From: Sphingorhabdus sp. EL138
GTDB lineage: Bacteria; Pseudomonadota; Alphaproteobacteria; Sphingomonadales; Sphingomonadaceae
NCBI RefSeq assembly: GCF_945890115.1
Contig: NZ_CAMDCK010000003.1
Coordinates: 86,096-150,095 of the forward strand
DNA length: 64,000 bases
Direction of reading: 5' to 3'
Below, in pieces: positions 51,039-63,940 of this stretch. The notes beneath the pieces were generated by a model. The model searched no databases, was not told the origin of the DNA, and was given only the letters and a program-made list of their open reading frames with translations. The position numbers and the translations under genes were made by a program. Numbering within the stretch: position 1 is the first letter of the stretch; each line of letters starts with the position of its first letter.

Positions 51039-52595
51039 TCACCTTCCATTTTGCTTCTCAACCGCCAAAGCGCGCAAGTCGGTTTTCAGCAACTTGCCAA
51101 TATGGCTGCGCGGCATTTCGTCGATGGTGTAGAGCACCGAAATCCGCTGCGTCTTGCCAAGCTGCCCGTTCACACGCGCAAGAATGGACTCAGGCGATGC
51201 CGCCGCGTCCGTCAACCGCACAAAGCCAACGGGCGTTTCGCCCCACGCGTCTGAAGGCATGCCAACCACGGCAGCTTCGGCCACTTCGGGCTGCGCCTCC
51301 AACAATTCTTCAAGGTCTTTCGGATAAATGTTGAAGCCGCCGGATATGATCATATCCTTTGCGCGGCCCACGATAGATACAAAGCCATCTTCATCGACAA
51401 TGCCAATGTCGCCAGTTTTCAGCCAGACATTGCCCTCTTCGTCACGCCACTCCATCTCGTGTGTTTTTTCTGGTTGGTTTTTATAACCGGACATCATGGT
51501 AGGCGACCGGCCAGTAAGCACGCCTTTGGAGCCGGTGGGCAGGCGATTGTCGTCCTCGTCTAAGACAATCAGTTCATGGCCCGTAACGGGCTGCCCCACG
51601 GTGTGCAATTTGTCGGGATGGTGATGCGCTTGAAGCATACAAACAACACCACCCTCGGTCATGCCGTAAATCTCGATCAGTCCACCGGGCCAACGCTTCA
51701 AAACGTCCGCTTTCAATTCGGCGACAAAGGGCGCGCTGGTGCAGAATTTGACAATGAAGTTGCTGAGATCGTAGCTATCAAATTCCGCATGTGCCATGAG
51801 CCGTTGATATTGCACCGGCACGAGCATGGTGTGCGTGGTCTGATCAATCTGCGCATGGTCAAGATAGGCCAAAGCATCAAATTTCTCCATGATCCGGACA
51901 AAACCACCATGACAAATAGTTGGCAGAAATACCGCCAATGTCGTGTTCGAATATAAAGGCGTCGAGACCAACGACCGCGTGTCCCGGTTGTAAATTGACT
52001 TGAAGCCACCTGCCATTTGGTGCCAGCGCATGCCGTGCGAATGGATAATACCCTTGGGCGTTCCTGTGGTGCCACTCGAATAAATGATGTTGAACGGATC
52101 CGTCGCAGCCGGCGGCGGCGCGTCAAAACGCGCGCCTTCCTCTGCCATCCAGTCGGTCAGCGCCAGATGGTCGCCAACGGCGTTATCGAGCATGATGATT
52201 TTGACATCGCCCAGCGCGACCCCTTCAAGATCAGCCAGTTTCGCGGCATCGACGAACAGATGCATCGCGCCGGAATCTTTGAACATCGCGGCCAACTGCG
52301 CGGGCGTTGCCGATGTGGTCAATGGTGCAGCACAGCCCCCGGCGCGCACAACGGCAAGATACACCAAAGCATAAGGAATATTGCTGGTCCCCAATATGGC
52401 AACCGGTTGACCCCGCTGCAGGCCGTCGCGCTGTAGCACTGCGGCTATGCGCGCTGTCGTTTGCGCAACTTCGCGCCACGACAGTTCGGAACTGCTATCG
52501 GCAAGCGCCCGCGCATCAGGCTTTTCTTCGCCCCAAGCACCAATGAGCGCGCCGAAATCACCAAATGATTTTTCTAATTCGGTATCGATAAGCAT
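51039..52595 (-). CDS. AMP-dependent acyl-CoA synthetase/ligase
   Basis: A 518-residue adenylate-forming enzyme (ANL family) that activates a carboxylic acid to its CoA ester. Core motifs are IIYSSGTTGTPKG near residue 170, IYGMTEGG near 310, GRAKDMIISGGFNIYPKDLE near 420 and the C-terminal catalytic lysine in IGKLLKTDLR near 503. The style fits medium/long-chain or aromatic acid CoA ligases. Substrate unknown. Monocistronic, with a repeat-rich gap downstream. Confidence 0.88.
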   Translation of the reverse strand: MLIDTELEKSFGDFGALIGAWGEEKPDARALADSSSELSWREVAQTTARIAAVLQRDGLQRGQPVAILGTSNIPYALVYLAVVRAGGCAAPLTTSATPAQLAAMFKDSGAMHLFVDAAKLADLEGVALGDVKIIMLDNAVGDHLALTDWMAEEGARFDAPPPAATDPFNIIYSSGTTGTPKGIIHSHGMRWHQMAGGFKSIYNRDTRSLVSTPLYSNTTLAVFLPTICHGGFVRIMEKFDALAYLDHAQIDQTTHTMLVPVQYQRLMAHAEFDSYDLSNFIVKFCTSAPFVAELKADVLKRWPGGLIEIYGMTEGGVVCMLQAHHHPDKLHTVGQPVTGHELIVLDEDDNRLPTGSKGVLTGRSPTMMSGYKNQPEKTHEMEWRDEEGNVWLKTGDIGIVDEDGFVSIVGRAKDMIISGGFNIYPKDLEELLEAQPEVAEAAVVGMPSDAWGETPVGFVRLTDAAASPESILARVNGQLGKTQRISVLYTIDEMPRSHIGKLLKTDLRALAVEKQNGR

Positions 52596-52773
52596 GTAAA
52601 ATCCACTCTCCCGTTCGCCGGTTGCTTTGCAGACTTAGCGCGATATGCAAAAGTTTCATTGCCTAATTTTCGGCAGCGATGCTGGGGGTAAAATTGCTAT
52701 AATCGCCAACCAGAAAAGGCTGTGGAAAAATGACGACTTTAGGGCGCTTTTCCTTGGGCTTCTTAGGCTTTAG

Positions 52774-55362
<2,589 letters not shown>

Positions 55363-55365
<3 letters not shown>

Positions 55366-55372
55366 GGTCAGA
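55363..55372 (+). repeat. Dispersed TAGGGTCAGGACC motif, copy 5 (partial)
   Basis: TAGGGTCAGA begins on the gyrB stop TAG and then diverges. Confidence 0.45.
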
Positions 55373-55475
55373 ATTTTACGTTTTCGGATAACCGCAAACT
55401 TGGGGCAGCATAGCGCTTGCCCGTTCGAATATTGAAATGGCTTGTATATGTGCCTTCCCTTATGAGGGAGGCATG

Positions 55476-55841
55476 ATGCTCGGACACCGTATTTTCATGA
55501 TAGCAGGTCTGGCATTGCCGGTCTTGGCGCAGGCCGGCGACAATCGTGTCGAAATCGGCACTGGCATAGCGAGCTATTATGGTGCTGAACTGGGTGGACG
55601 CCGCACGGCAAGTGGCGAACGCTTTGACCCTAGCGCCATGACGGCCGCCCACCGCACCTTGGCTTTCGGCAGCCGCGTTGCCGTTACAAACTTGGCGAAT
55701 GGTCAGGAAGTCGTTGTCCGTATCAACGACCGTGGCCCTTGGGGCAAATCACGCATTGTGGATGTGTCCTACGCCGCCGCCAAGCAACTTGGCATGCACC
55801 GCACTGGCACTGCCAAAGTGAAGCTTGAACTGCTGTATTAG
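55476..55841 (+). CDS. RlpA-like double-psi beta-barrel lipoprotein or lytic transglycosylase
   Basis: A 121-residue secreted protein with a signal peptide (MLGHRIFMIAGLALPVLAQA). The mature part is a double-psi beta-barrel of the RlpA type: ASYYGAELGGRRTASGERFDPSAMTAAHRTLAFGSRVAVTNLANGQ and INDRGPWGKSRIVDVS with the catalytic-type aspartate. RlpA cuts or binds septal glycan. It lacks the lipobox cysteine and SPOR domain of E. coli RlpA. The ATG at 55476 has a better spacing to GAGGGAGG than the one before it. Confidence 0.85.
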   Translation: MLGHRIFMIAGLALPVLAQAGDNRVEIGTGIASYYGAELGGRRTASGERFDPSAMTAAHRTLAFGSRVAVTNLANGQEVVVRINDRGPWGKSRIVDVSYAAAKQLGMHRTGTAKVKLELLY

Positions 55842-55852
55842 GATCAGAACCC
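55839..55852. repeat. Dispersed TAGGGTCAGGACC motif, copy 6 (variant)
   Basis: TAGGATCAGAACCC begins on the RlpA-like gene's TAG stop. With the following TAA it forms TTAGG...CCCTAA, close to a palindrome, and it sits between convergent genes. Confidence 0.4.
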
Positions 55853-56574
55853 TAAACAATCGCAGCGCGCTGCCATTCGGGCAGATTGAGCAGATCCATA
55901 TCCTCGACACGGCGCAACTCCACCGACAGGCCAAGTTCAGGATAGGCGCACCGCTGGCGGCTAAGGTCGGCATTTTCCAACGGTAGGACCACCAGTCGCC
56001 GGTTGACCTTTTGCCGCCAGTTCATGCGCGCCGTGTTTTCTTGCCCGACATAACATCCCTTTGAAAAGGACACACCGTTTAACTCCACGGCATTCGTCTC
56101 CAACCATAAGGTTTGCTCGCTTCCAAGCTCTGCCACGCCTTCCGTTATGCCCAAGGCCAGCCGATGCGCCCGATATTCGGCGCTGACGTCCACATCATCA
56201 TCCGCAGGCGTTCCAATCCACCGTTCGCCCATATCCGGATGACGCGGATCACCGCTACCGTCTGCATTCCAAAAAACCGCATAGGTCGGATCAACAACAA
56301 TCGAAATCTTGCGCCGCAACCGGTAGATTGAAAGCCGCCGAACGAGCGCCTCAGCCTGCGCGCCCTCACAATCGATGAGCACATCATCACCATCTGACCA
56401 TAACAGGAAATCGAACAACGCCTTGCCCTGCGGGCTCAGCAGGCCCGCCCATAAGGGCATCATAGCTGCGGTATCCTGCGTCACGAGCCCTTGCAGGAAT
56501 TGCCGCACATCTTCTCCGGTTTCGGTGGGGGACAGACGGACGACATGACGGTCGAATAGACGGGTGTTTCGCAT
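55852..56574 (-). CDS. ygfZ: Folate-binding protein YgfZ
   Basis: A 240-residue folate-dependent protein that helps Fe-S cluster enzymes such as MiaB. The motif KGCYVGQE at about residue 172 is diagnostic, and GLLSPQGKALFDFLLW is conserved. The C-terminal part is shorter than in E. coli (326), usual for alphaproteobacteria. It diverges from pyrC by 38 bp. Start ATG at 56574. Confidence 0.92.
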   Translation of the reverse strand: MRNTRLFDRHVVRLSPTETGEDVRQFLQGLVTQDTAAMMPLWAGLLSPQGKALFDFLLWSDGDDVLIDCEGAQAEALVRRLSIYRLRRKISIVVDPTYAVFWNADGSGDPRHPDMGERWIGTPADDDVDVSAEYRAHRLALGITEGVAELGSEQTLWLETNAVELNGVSFSKGCYVGQENTARMNWRQKVNRRLVVLPLENADLSRQRCAYPELGLSVELRRVEDMDLLNLPEWQRAAIV

Positions 56575-56612
56575 AGGTGACAGATAGGGGTTCGGATGCT
56601 TAAAAGAAAGCC

Positions 56613-57656
56613 ATGACCGACCAGATGATTCTTTCCATCCGCCGTCCCGACGACTGGCACGTCCATTTGCGCGATAATGCGGTGATGCGCAGCGTTGTGC
56701 CCTATACGGCAGCGCAATTCGCGCGTGCCATTGTCATGCCCAATCTGTCGCCGCCGATAACGACGGTGGAAGCCGGCGCAGCCTATCGCGACCGCATATT
56801 GGCCGCTGTGCCGCAAGGGACAAGCTTTACGCCTTTGATAACGGCCTATCTTACCGACACGTCGAACGGCGAAAAACTGGCGCGAGGCTTTACCGAGGGC
56901 GTATTTACCGCAGCGAAGTTATACCCCGCCCATGCAACGACCGGAAGCGCCCATGGCGTGACCAACATCGCCAACATCATGCCCGCGCTTGAACATATGG
57001 CGCGCATCGGCATGCCGTTGCTCATTCATGGCGAAGTCACCGATTCACATGTCGACATATTCGACCGAGAGGCCGTGTTCATCGAACGCACTCTGTCAAA
57101 GCTGGTCCACGATTTGCCAGACCTGCGCGTCGTTTTTGAACATATCACCACGGCAGATGCAGTCGCCTTTGTTGACGATGCCAGCGACAACATCGCCGCC
57201 ACAATCACACCGCAGCATTTGCACATTAATCGCAACGCCATGTTCGAAGGTGGCATCCGCCCGCATGCTTATTGCCTGCCCGTGGCCAAACGTGAGGTGC
57301 ACCGGCTTGCCCTGCGCAAGGCCGCAACATCGGGCAGCGCCAAATATTTCCTTGGCACCGACAGCGCGCCACATGACAAATCCGCCAAGGAAAGTGCCTG
57401 CGGCTGCGCCGGTATCTTTAACGCGCCATTTGCAATGGAAAGCTATGCTGCGGTTTTTGAGGAAGAAAGCGCATTGGACAAGCTTGAAGCCTTCGCCTCA
57501 GAAAACGGTCCGCGTTTTTACCGCCTGCCGTTGAATGAGGACCGTGTGACGCTGGAACGTGTGGACACACCGGTTCCCCAGCTGCTTGCGTTGGATGGCG
57601 TTTCGGTCGTGCCCTTTCACGCAGGCGAAACTTTGCGCTGGCGGTATCGGGCTTAA
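56613..57656 (+). CDS. pyrC: Dihydroorotase
   Basis: A 347-residue class II dihydroorotase of pyrimidine synthesis. The metal motif HVHLRD gives H16 and H18. The carboxylated lysine lies in [13 protein letters not shown] near residue 102. [15 protein letters not shown] carries the catalytic aspartate. Length fits. The start is an ATG 38 bp from the divergent ygfZ. Confidence 0.96.
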   Translation: MTDQMILSIRRPDDWHVHLRDNAVMRSVVPYTAAQFARAIVMPNLSPPITTVEAGAAYRDRILAAVPQGTSFTPLITAYLTDTSNGEKLARGFTEGVFTAAKLYPAHATTGSAHGVTNIANIMPALEHMARIGMPLLIHGEVTDSHVDIFDREAVFIERTLSKLVHDLPDLRVVFEHITTADAVAFVDDASDNIAATITPQHLHINRNAMFEGGIRPHAYCLPVAKREVHRLALRKAATSGSAKYFLGTDSAPHDKSAKESACGCAGIFNAPFAMESYAAVFEEESALDKLEAFASENGPRFYRLPLNEDRVTLERVDTPVPQLLALDGVSVVPFHAGETLRWRYRA

Positions 57657-57665
57657 AGCCAGAGC

Positions 57666-58562
57666 CTAGGCCTTCGCAGCCCTATAGGTTTTGATCGCAT
57701 CAGCGCAAAATATCGCGATGCTGGCCCAGATCAGGATAAAGCACGCCAGCTTGGTCGTGCTTAACGGTTCACCATAAGCGTAGACACCCAATAAAAATGC
57801 AATTGAAGGCGCGATATATTGCACGAAGCCGAGGCTGGCATAACTCATCCGCCGCGCCGCCGTTGCAAACATCAGCAGCGGGATAGCGGTCACCGCGCCC
57901 GCAAGGATTAGCAGCCCAGATGTGGTGAAGTCATCGCCGAACCCGCCCGTGCCAGCCTGCGCATACCACAGCACTGCGCCGAGCGATAAGGGCGCCAGCA
58001 ACGTCGTTTCAATGGCAAGGCCCGGTACAGAGCCAACCGGCGTTATCTTGCGGATGAGACCATATAAGCCAAAGCTGAAGGCCAAGGATACCGAGACCCA
58101 TAATGTGTCGAGCGCATCGCCGATAAGAATCGCCACACCAATGGCGGCAACCGCGACAGCCACCATTTGCAGCGGACGAAGCCGCTCACCTAGAAAAAGT
58201 CGCCCGAGAAGCACATTCACCAAGGGATTAAGATAATAGCCCAAGCTAGCGGCCAATATGTGATCGGTAGACACCGCCCAGATATAAATAAGCCAATTGA
58301 TCGCAATCAACGTTGCGGAAGCGAGCAGGTTTCGTAAATGTGCTTTGTGCCGGAAAATCGCGCCATATTCGTGCAACTGCTTACGAAACGCCATGATGAC
58401 CAGCAGCAAGGGGATCGACCATAAGATCCGCTGTGCCACAATGGCTATTGGCGGCACATGGCTCAAAAGCTTAAAATATACAGGCACGAAGCCCCAGATC
58501 AGATAGGCCGATATGGCATAAGGCAGACCGCTGGGCTGCGCGGTTTGTTTATCATCTGCCAT
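57666..58562 (-). CDS. rarD: RarD, EamA-family transporter
   Basis: A 298-residue inner-membrane protein with ten predicted helices. The start of the protein (YAISAYLIWGFVPVYFKLLSHVPPIAIVAQRILWSIPLL) and FVQYIAPSIAFLLGV are characteristic of RarD. Substrate of RarD is uncertain. It converges on pyrC with a 9-bp gap. Confidence 0.92.
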   Translation of the reverse strand: MADDKQTAQPSGLPYAISAYLIWGFVPVYFKLLSHVPPIAIVAQRILWSIPLLLVIMAFRKQLHEYGAIFRHKAHLRNLLASATLIAINWLIYIWAVSTDHILAASLGYYLNPLVNVLLGRLFLGERLRPLQMVAVAVAAIGVAILIGDALDTLWVSVSLAFSFGLYGLIRKITPVGSVPGLAIETTLLAPLSLGAVLWYAQAGTGGFGDDFTTSGLLILAGAVTAIPLLMFATAARRMSYASLGFVQYIAPSIAFLLGVYAYGEPLSTTKLACFILIWASIAIFCADAIKTYRAAKA

Positions 58563-58591
58563 ATTTTAAAGCCCCCGCCCTCCATTGAGGG

Positions 58592-58813
58592 TCAGATAAT
58601 GCCGCCGCCAATCCAGAGGCGAAGGGCGCAAATAGCCATAACCACCAGACAAAAATTACGGCCGCCATTTTTCTGCGAGATAAACCCGAACAACGCACCC
58701 GCGCCGGCGATCAAAATGATGAACCAGTTCAGCCATCCCAGAAACGGGATGAACCCGATGAAAGCCAGAATAAGGGCAATCAGGCCCAGAAGGAATGCGA
58801 TCAAATTTGCCAT
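58592..58813 (-). CDS. Small hydrophobic membrane protein
   Basis: A 73-residue protein with two or three membrane segments (LIAFLLGLIALILAFIGFIPFLGWLNWFIILIAGAGALFGFI, then FCLVVMAICALRLWIGGGII). No family is recognised with confidence. The frame is clean with an ATG at 58813. It lies between rarD and a repeat region. Such small membrane proteins are common but unnamed. Confidence 0.6.
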   Translation of the reverse strand: MANLIAFLLGLIALILAFIGFIPFLGWLNWFIILIAGAGALFGFISQKNGGRNFCLVVMAICALRLWIGGGII

Positions 58814-58881
58814 ATACAGACTGTGGCGAGTTTTGGGCGGGGTGGCAAGTAAAGCGATGTGGCAAAAGATGACAAGCGCCT

Positions 58882-58899
58882 TAGGGTCAGGGCCTAGCC
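58882..58899 (+). repeat. Dispersed TAGGGTCAGGACC motif, copy 7
   Basis: TAGGGTCAGGGCCTAGCC, one base from the common core, followed shortly by a strong hairpin. Confidence 0.55.
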
Positions 58900-58912
58900 C
58901 ATTCGGCTTGAC

Positions 58913-58941
58913 CGGATGCTGGGTTGAGCCACCAGCATCCG
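58913..58941. terminator. 10-bp hairpin downstream of the S9A peptidase
   Basis: CGGATGCTGG (58913-58922) and CCAGCATCCG (58932-58941) form a perfect 10-bp stem around a 9-nt loop. It lies 30 bp beyond the peptidase stop on the minus strand. No T-run follows, so termination is only probable. Confidence 0.45.
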
Positions 58942-58970
58942 TTCATCTAAATTGAAATTTTTATGAACAA

Positions 58971-61127
58971 TTACTCGGTCAATGTAAGACCCGTCCACTT
59001 TGCCAAGAATGCGTAAATATCCGAATATTCATCGATCACCTTGTCGGTTGGTTTACCCGACCCGTGGCCCGCACGGCTTTCAATACGAATAATTTTCGGT
59101 TTGCTTCCGGTTTCCGCAGCTTGAAGGGCCGCGATATATTTGAAGCTATGGCCCGGGACCACCCGGTCGTCCGTATCAGCGGTCGACACAATGACGGCAG
59201 GATATTCCAATCCTGATTTGATGTTGTGATAGGGCGAGTAGGTCATCTGCATTTTGAAATCGGCCTCCTTGTTTGGATAGCCATAATCATCGACCCAGTA
59301 ACGACCTGCGGTAAACCGGTCAAAACGAACCATGTCCATGACACCCACGGCGGCATGTCCCGCTGCAAATAGATCAGGTCGCTGGTTCAGGGATGCGCCG
59401 ATCAGCAAGCCACCATTGGAGCGGCCTTCGATTGCAATCTTGCCCTTGGCCGAAATGCCACTGGCGATCAGATATTCCGCCGCCGCCGCAAAATCGTCGA
59501 AAACATTCTGCTTGTTCATCAGGCGACCTGCATCATGCCATGGCTTGCCATATTCTCCGCCGCCACGAATGTTTGCCAGTGCAAATACGCCGCCAGACTG
59601 GAGCCATGCCATTCGCGTTGCCGAATAAGTGGGCGTCTGCGAAATGTTGAACCCGCCATAAGAGTATAACAATGTCGGCGCGCCGTGGGACAGATCAAGG
59701 TCCTTCTTATGGACGATGAACATCGGAATCTTCGTGCCGTCCTTTGACGGGTAAAATACTTGGCTGACGTTGAAGTCTTGCGGGTTGAAGCTCAACTTCG
59801 GTTCCGCAAATGGCGTCGATGCCCCGCTGTTGCTATCAAACCGGTAGACGGCGCCCGGCTGATTAAAGCTGGAAAAGCCATAAAATGTCTCTGCGTCGCC
59901 CGGTGTGCCGGAAAAGCCGCTAGCAGTGCCAATCGCGTTCAGTGCGATTTCCTGAATAGGCTTCCCTGCAAGGTCCGTCATCAGCGCCATAGACTTGGCG
60001 TCCTTGATGTACGACAGGATCATGCGATTGCCCACGATTTGCACCCGAGACAGGGTTTCTGGGCGCTCTGGGATGACGTCAGCGAACACTGGCGTCTTCG
60101 CTCCCAGATCGACGCGAACGACCTTCAGCTTTGGCGCATCCTTATTGGTAGTGAACCACAATATATTACCCATGCCTTCGATAGGGCCCCAATCATGCTC
60201 CAGTCCCTTGACCAAAGGCTGCGCCTTCCAAGTCGGGTTTTTGCCAAGCGGCATGATGTGCAGCTCATATTTCTCATCTGTGCCGGACGAGGTGGTGATC
60301 ACCGCCCATTTGCCATCATGCGTCACCTGCGCACTATGCCCATATTCGGGTTTATCAGGCGTCGCGTAAATCGCTTTGTCTTCCGACTGTGGCGTGCCGA
60401 TTTTATGATAGTAAACCGTCTGGTTATAATTCAGCTGTTGAAAGGCAGCGCCTTCTTGGGGTTCGGCGAAACGGGAATAGAGAAACCCTGCATTACCCAC
60501 CCAGCTTATATTCGTGAATTTGGCCCATTTGATTTCGTCGGCCAAAACTTTGCCAGTCGCGGTATCCAGCACCTTAATCGTGCGCCAGTCGGAACCACCA
60601 TCCTGAATGGCATAAGCGAGCAGCTTGCCATTTTGCGAAGGCACCCAGCTATCCAGCGCAGTCGCGCCATCCTTTGCCCAGCCATTCGGGTCAAGCAACA
60701 CACGGTCCGCGCCCGTCAGCCCTTTACGCACATATAAAACCGACTGGTTTTGCAGCCCGTCATTTTTGTTAAAGAAATAATAGCCACCTGCCTTTTCGGG
60801 CAAACCAAAGCGCTCATAATCGAACAGCTTCTTCATCCGGTCGGCAAGGATTTTTTTACCGGGCAAAGTTTCCAGATAAGCGTCGGTGACGGCATTTTGT
60901 GCTTTTACCCAATTGGCGACTTCGGCATTGACGCGGACATCATCCTCAAGCCAGCGATAGGGGTCTGCAACCTTCACGCCGAATTGTTCATCGACGACAT
61001 TGACGGTCTTGGTTTTCGGATATTTCAGCTCGGTAGTGACGTCGGCAGTTGCTGCGTCCTTGGCCTGCGCCATAGACGAAAATGGCGTCATCATAATGGC
61101 AGCCCCAAGCAAAAGTGCACTTCGCAT
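58971..61127 (-). CDS. Secreted prolyl oligopeptidase (S9A)
   Basis: A 718-residue serine peptidase with a signal peptide (MRSALLLGAAIMMTPFSSMAQA). The beta-propeller domain (about residues 90-430) is followed by the alpha/beta hydrolase. Nucleophile S570 is in EGRSNGGLL, the aspartate in TADTDDRVVPGH and the histidine in RAGHGSGKP. The N-terminal AVADPYRWLEDD pattern is typical of prolyl oligopeptidases. It cuts after proline in short peptides. Periplasmic or extracellular. Confidence 0.93.
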   Translation of the reverse strand: MRSALLLGAAIMMTPFSSMAQAKDAATADVTTELKYPKTKTVNVVDEQFGVKVADPYRWLEDDVRVNAEVANWVKAQNAVTDAYLETLPGKKILADRMKKLFDYERFGLPEKAGGYYFFNKNDGLQNQSVLYVRKGLTGADRVLLDPNGWAKDGATALDSWVPSQNGKLLAYAIQDGGSDWRTIKVLDTATGKVLADEIKWAKFTNISWVGNAGFLYSRFAEPQEGAAFQQLNYNQTVYYHKIGTPQSEDKAIYATPDKPEYGHSAQVTHDGKWAVITTSSGTDEKYELHIMPLGKNPTWKAQPLVKGLEHDWGPIEGMGNILWFTTNKDAPKLKVVRVDLGAKTPVFADVIPERPETLSRVQIVGNRMILSYIKDAKSMALMTDLAGKPIQEIALNAIGTASGFSGTPGDAETFYGFSSFNQPGAVYRFDSNSGASTPFAEPKLSFNPQDFNVSQVFYPSKDGTKIPMFIVHKKDLDLSHGAPTLLYSYGGFNISQTPTYSATRMAWLQSGGVFALANIRGGGEYGKPWHDAGRLMNKQNVFDDFAAAAEYLIASGISAKGKIAIEGRSNGGLLIGASLNQRPDLFAAGHAAVGVMDMVRFDRFTAGRYWVDDYGYPNKEADFKMQMTYSPYHNIKSGLEYPAVIVSTADTDDRVVPGHSFKYIAALQAAETGSKPKIIRIESRAGHGSGKPTDKVIDEYSDIYAFLAKWTGLTLTE

Positions 61128-61322
61128 AATTTCATTTCCCCAACTCTCAATTCTTTATCCTAGGCCTAAAGCGTCAGCCAGATAACGCCAACCATATTGC
61201 GCGCCATCCGTGCGTTATAATCGCACCTTCATCGAATGTATTGATCAGATGTCTCGCATGGCTGAGATGCTTAAAAGCGGACATGTAACAGTCGCAAGAT
61301 CGTGGCCCGAGCCTGAGCCAAA

Positions 61323-61358
61323 GAAAAAGGGCGGCACCCTTCCGGATACCGCCCTTTT
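61323..61358 (-). terminator. Terminator of the ribosomal-protein operon
   Basis: On the minus strand GGGCGGTATCC pairs with GGGTGCCGCCC over 11 positions (two G-U) around a GGAA loop, followed by TTTTTCTTT. It lies just beyond the rplQ stop and closes the operon. Confidence 0.92.
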
Positions 61359-61380
61359 GAATTTCTCAGCTGCGACGCGT

Positions 61381-61794
61381 TTACTCGCTGTCGTCCAACA
61401 CTTCGACTGGACCGCTGTCTTGACCCTTGGCATCAACATTGCGGTCAACAAGCTCAATGACGCCCATTGGTGCAGCGTCCGAACCACGGAAGCCAGCCTT
61501 GATCACGCGGCTATAACCACCGCTACGGTCGGCATAGCGTGTTGCCAGTTCGTCGAACAATTTCACCAATTGCGTATCGTCCATCAAACGGCTCATCGCG
61601 AGGCGACGGTTGGACAGGCCACCCTTTTTCGCAAGCGTGATCAGCTTTTCGATATAAGGACGCAGTTCCTTCGCCTTTGGCAAAGTCGTCTTGATTTGTT
61701 CATGCTTAATCAGCGACGCTGCCATGTTGCGAAGCATCGCGGTGCGGTGCGACGTTGTACGCTGCAGCTTACGGTGGCCAACTTTATGGCGCAT
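61381..61794 (-). CDS. rplQ: 50S ribosomal protein L17
   Basis: A 137-residue ribosomal protein. [24 protein letters not shown] is its conserved start. The C-terminal extension past about 120 ([18 protein letters not shown]) is acidic and typical of alphaproteobacteria. Last gene of the rpsM-rpsK-rpoA-rplQ set. Confidence 0.97.
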   Translation of the reverse strand: MRHKVGHRKLQRTTSHRTAMLRNMAASLIKHEQIKTTLPKAKELRPYIEKLITLAKKGGLSNRRLAMSRLMDDTQLVKLFDELATRYADRSGGYSRVIKAGFRGSDAAPMGVIELVDRNVDAKGQDSGPVEVLDDSE

Positions 61795-61929
61795 ATTATA
61801 TTCCTTTCTTGCCGACCCTTCCGGGCGGGAAACCGGTTCCCACTTTCCCTGAAGGGATCGGTCGTTCGTAGGGGGGCCGTATCAGGTACCCCGATCCTGG
61901 CCGTTTAAGGGCGGCCATTTCCCTGTATG

Positions 61930-61956
61930 TTGGGCCAAAGCACTGCTTCGGCCCAA
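61930..61956 (-). other. Near-perfect hairpin between rpoA and rplQ
   Basis: TTGGGCC...GGCCCAA arms with a single G-U pair give up to 12-13 bp around a minimal loop. It has no T-run and lies inside the operon, so it may be a processing or attenuating structure rather than a terminator. Confidence 0.5.
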
Positions 61957-61962
61957 ATATTC

Positions 61963-63024
61963 TTAACCGAGCAGCTCTTGTTCGAGCTTCTTGGCCATTT
62001 CTTCGATATTTTCTGGCGGCCATCCAGGAATGTCCATGCCCAGGCGCAAGCCCATTGACGACAATACTTCCTTGATTTCGTTCAACGACTTGCGACCGAA
62101 ATTAGGCGTACGCAACATTTCGGCTTCGCTCTTTTGAACGAGGTCTCCAATGTAGATGATGTTGTCGTTCTTGAGGCAGTTTGCGCTGCGTACCGACAAT
62201 TCCAACTCGTCCACTTTCTTGAGAAGATAACGGTTGAGCTGGTTTGCATCCGACTCTTCGGAAGAAGCCGAAGGTGCAGCCATGCCGATCATCGGCGAAG
62301 ATGCAGCCATTGAATCTTCGAAGTGGACGAATACCTGCAATTGGTCCTGAAGGATACGTGCGGCATAAGCCACGGCGTCTTCTGGGGTTACAGTACCATC
62401 GGTTTCGATAGTCAGCGAAAGCTTGTCATAGTCCAATTCTTGACCGATGCGGGCATTATCAACCTTGTACGCAACCTGACGTACGGGTGAATACAGGCTG
62501 TCGACCGGGATAAGGCCGATTGGCGCATCCGCAGGGCGATTGGCAACCGCAGGAACATAGCCCTTGCCGCTGTCGGCAGTGATTTCCATGTTCAACGTCG
62601 CACCATCATCCAAATGGCAGATGACGAGGTCAGGGTTCATGACTTGGATGTCGCCCGACACGGCAATGTCGCCAGCGGTTACAGCGCCCGGGCCGGTGGC
62701 CGAAAGCTGAAGACGCTTTGGACCTTCGCCCTCCATCTTCAACGCGACCTGCTTAATATTGAGCACGATGTCAGTAACATCTTCGCGCACGCCGGCAAGC
62801 GACGAGAATTCATGCAACACATTCTCGATCTTGATCGACGTAATCGCTGCGCCCTGCAACGATGAGAGCAATACGCGACGCAGCGCATTACCGAGCGTCA
62901 AGCCAAAGCCACGCTCAAGCGGCTCGGCAACAAATACAGCCTTACGCTTCGCATCGCTACCTGACTTGAGTTCAAGCGCGTTGGGCTTTTTCAGTTCCTG
63001 CCAGTTCTTGATATTGACGGACAT
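61963..63024 (-). CDS. rpoA: DNA-directed RNA polymerase subunit alpha
   Basis: A 353-residue alpha subunit. The N-terminal domain (about residues 20-240) assembles the core ([27 protein letters not shown]). The C-terminal domain (about 265-335, [42 protein letters not shown]) binds UP elements and activators. The ATG at 63024 is right for the family; the frame is open to 63159 without signals. Confidence 0.97.
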   Translation of the reverse strand: MSVNIKNWQELKKPNALELKSGSDAKRKAVFVAEPLERGFGLTLGNALRRVLLSSLQGAAITSIKIENVLHEFSSLAGVREDVTDIVLNIKQVALKMEGEGPKRLQLSATGPGAVTAGDIAVSGDIQVMNPDLVICHLDDGATLNMEITADSGKGYVPAVANRPADAPIGLIPVDSLYSPVRQVAYKVDNARIGQELDYDKLSLTIETDGTVTPEDAVAYAARILQDQLQVFVHFEDSMAASSPMIGMAAPSASSEESDANQLNRYLLKKVDELELSVRSANCLKNDNIIYIGDLVQKSEAEMLRTPNFGRKSLNEIKEVLSSMGLRLGMDIPGWPPENIEEMAKKLEQELLG

Positions 63025-63124
63025 GGATTTCCCCTTGGGTTTTGCAAAACCGGCAGTTTGGTGCACCGCGCCGGGTTGCGGGTAAAAGAAGGAACGACTG
63101 AACAGCCGCCCCTGAAACAAATGC

Positions 63125-63514
63125 TTAGACGCGCCGACGCTTGGAAGGACGCACGCCATTATGCGGGATCGATGTCACGTCGCGGATCGAGGTGATGGTG
63201 AAACCGACCGCCTGCAAAGCGCGCAGCGCGGATTCACGACCGGAACCGGGGCCCTTAACTTCGACTTCCAACGTGCGAACGCCATGTTCAGCAGCTTTCT
63301 TGCCGGCATCTTCTGCGGCAACCTGCGCTGCGTAAGGGGTCGACTTGCGGCTGCCCTTAAAACCCATGGTTCCTGCTGAAGACCAGCTGATCGCGTTGCC
63401 TTGGGCATCGGTGATCGTGATCATCGTATTGTTAAAGCTGGCATTGACGTGCGCGACGCCTGCCGAGATGTTTTTACGCTCCCGCTTTTTAATGCGTTGT
63501 GGTTCGCGTGCCAT
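63125..63514 (-). CDS. rpsK: 30S ribosomal protein S11
   Basis: A 129-residue ribosomal protein of the small subunit platform. [20 protein letters not shown] and the C-terminal [17 protein letters not shown] are diagnostic. Follows rpsM and precedes rpoA, the usual order. Confidence 0.97.
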   Translation of the reverse strand: MAREPQRIKKRERKNISAGVAHVNASFNNTMITITDAQGNAISWSSAGTMGFKGSRKSTPYAAQVAAEDAGKKAAEHGVRTLEVEVKGPGSGRESALRALQAVGFTITSIRDVTSIPHNGVRPSKRRRV

Positions 63515-63571
63515 ATAATGTGTATCCTATTCGAAAATGCGAAGAAAAAATAATCAGGCGAAAGCCAATGA

Positions 63572-63940
63572 TTACTTCTTCTTGCCCGCGATTGCCTTGG
63601 ACTTGCCCTTACGGGTGCGCGCATTGGTATGCGTGCGCTGACCACGGACGGGGAGACCCTTACGATGGCGAAGGCCACGGTAGCAGGCGAGATCCATCAA
63701 ACGCTTGATGTTCATCGATGTGTTACGGCGAAGATCGCCTTCTACGGTGTAGCCCGCATCGATGGTTTCGCGGATTTGCAGAACTTCGGCATCCGAAAGA
63801 TCCTGCACACGACGGCTTTGATCAATTCCTAGCTTAGTCGCGATTTCGACGGCTTTAGTGCGGCCGATACCGTGAATGTAGGTAAGCGCAATGATCACGC
63901 GCTTGTTGGTTGGAATGTTAACTCCGGCAATACGTGCCAA
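63572..63940 (-). CDS. rpsM: 30S ribosomal protein S13
   Basis: A 122-residue ribosomal protein that contacts the large subunit and the P-site t[33 protein letters not shown] and the basic tail [15 protein letters not shown] are diagnostic. GGAGTAA-like ribosome site precedes the ATG at 63940. The upstream gene of the operon lies beyond the right edge. Confidence 0.97.
   Translation of the reverse strand: MARIAGVNIPTNKRVIIALTYIHGIGRTKAVEIATKLGIDQSRRVQDLSDAEVLQIRETIDAGYTVEGDLRRNTSMNIKRLMDLACYRGLRHRKGLPVRGQRTHTNARTRKGKSKAIAGKKK

Noticed and set aside
59760..60737. A 325-codon plus-strand frame opposite the S9A peptidase
   Set aside because: Antisense to a clear prolyl oligopeptidase; no motif of its own.
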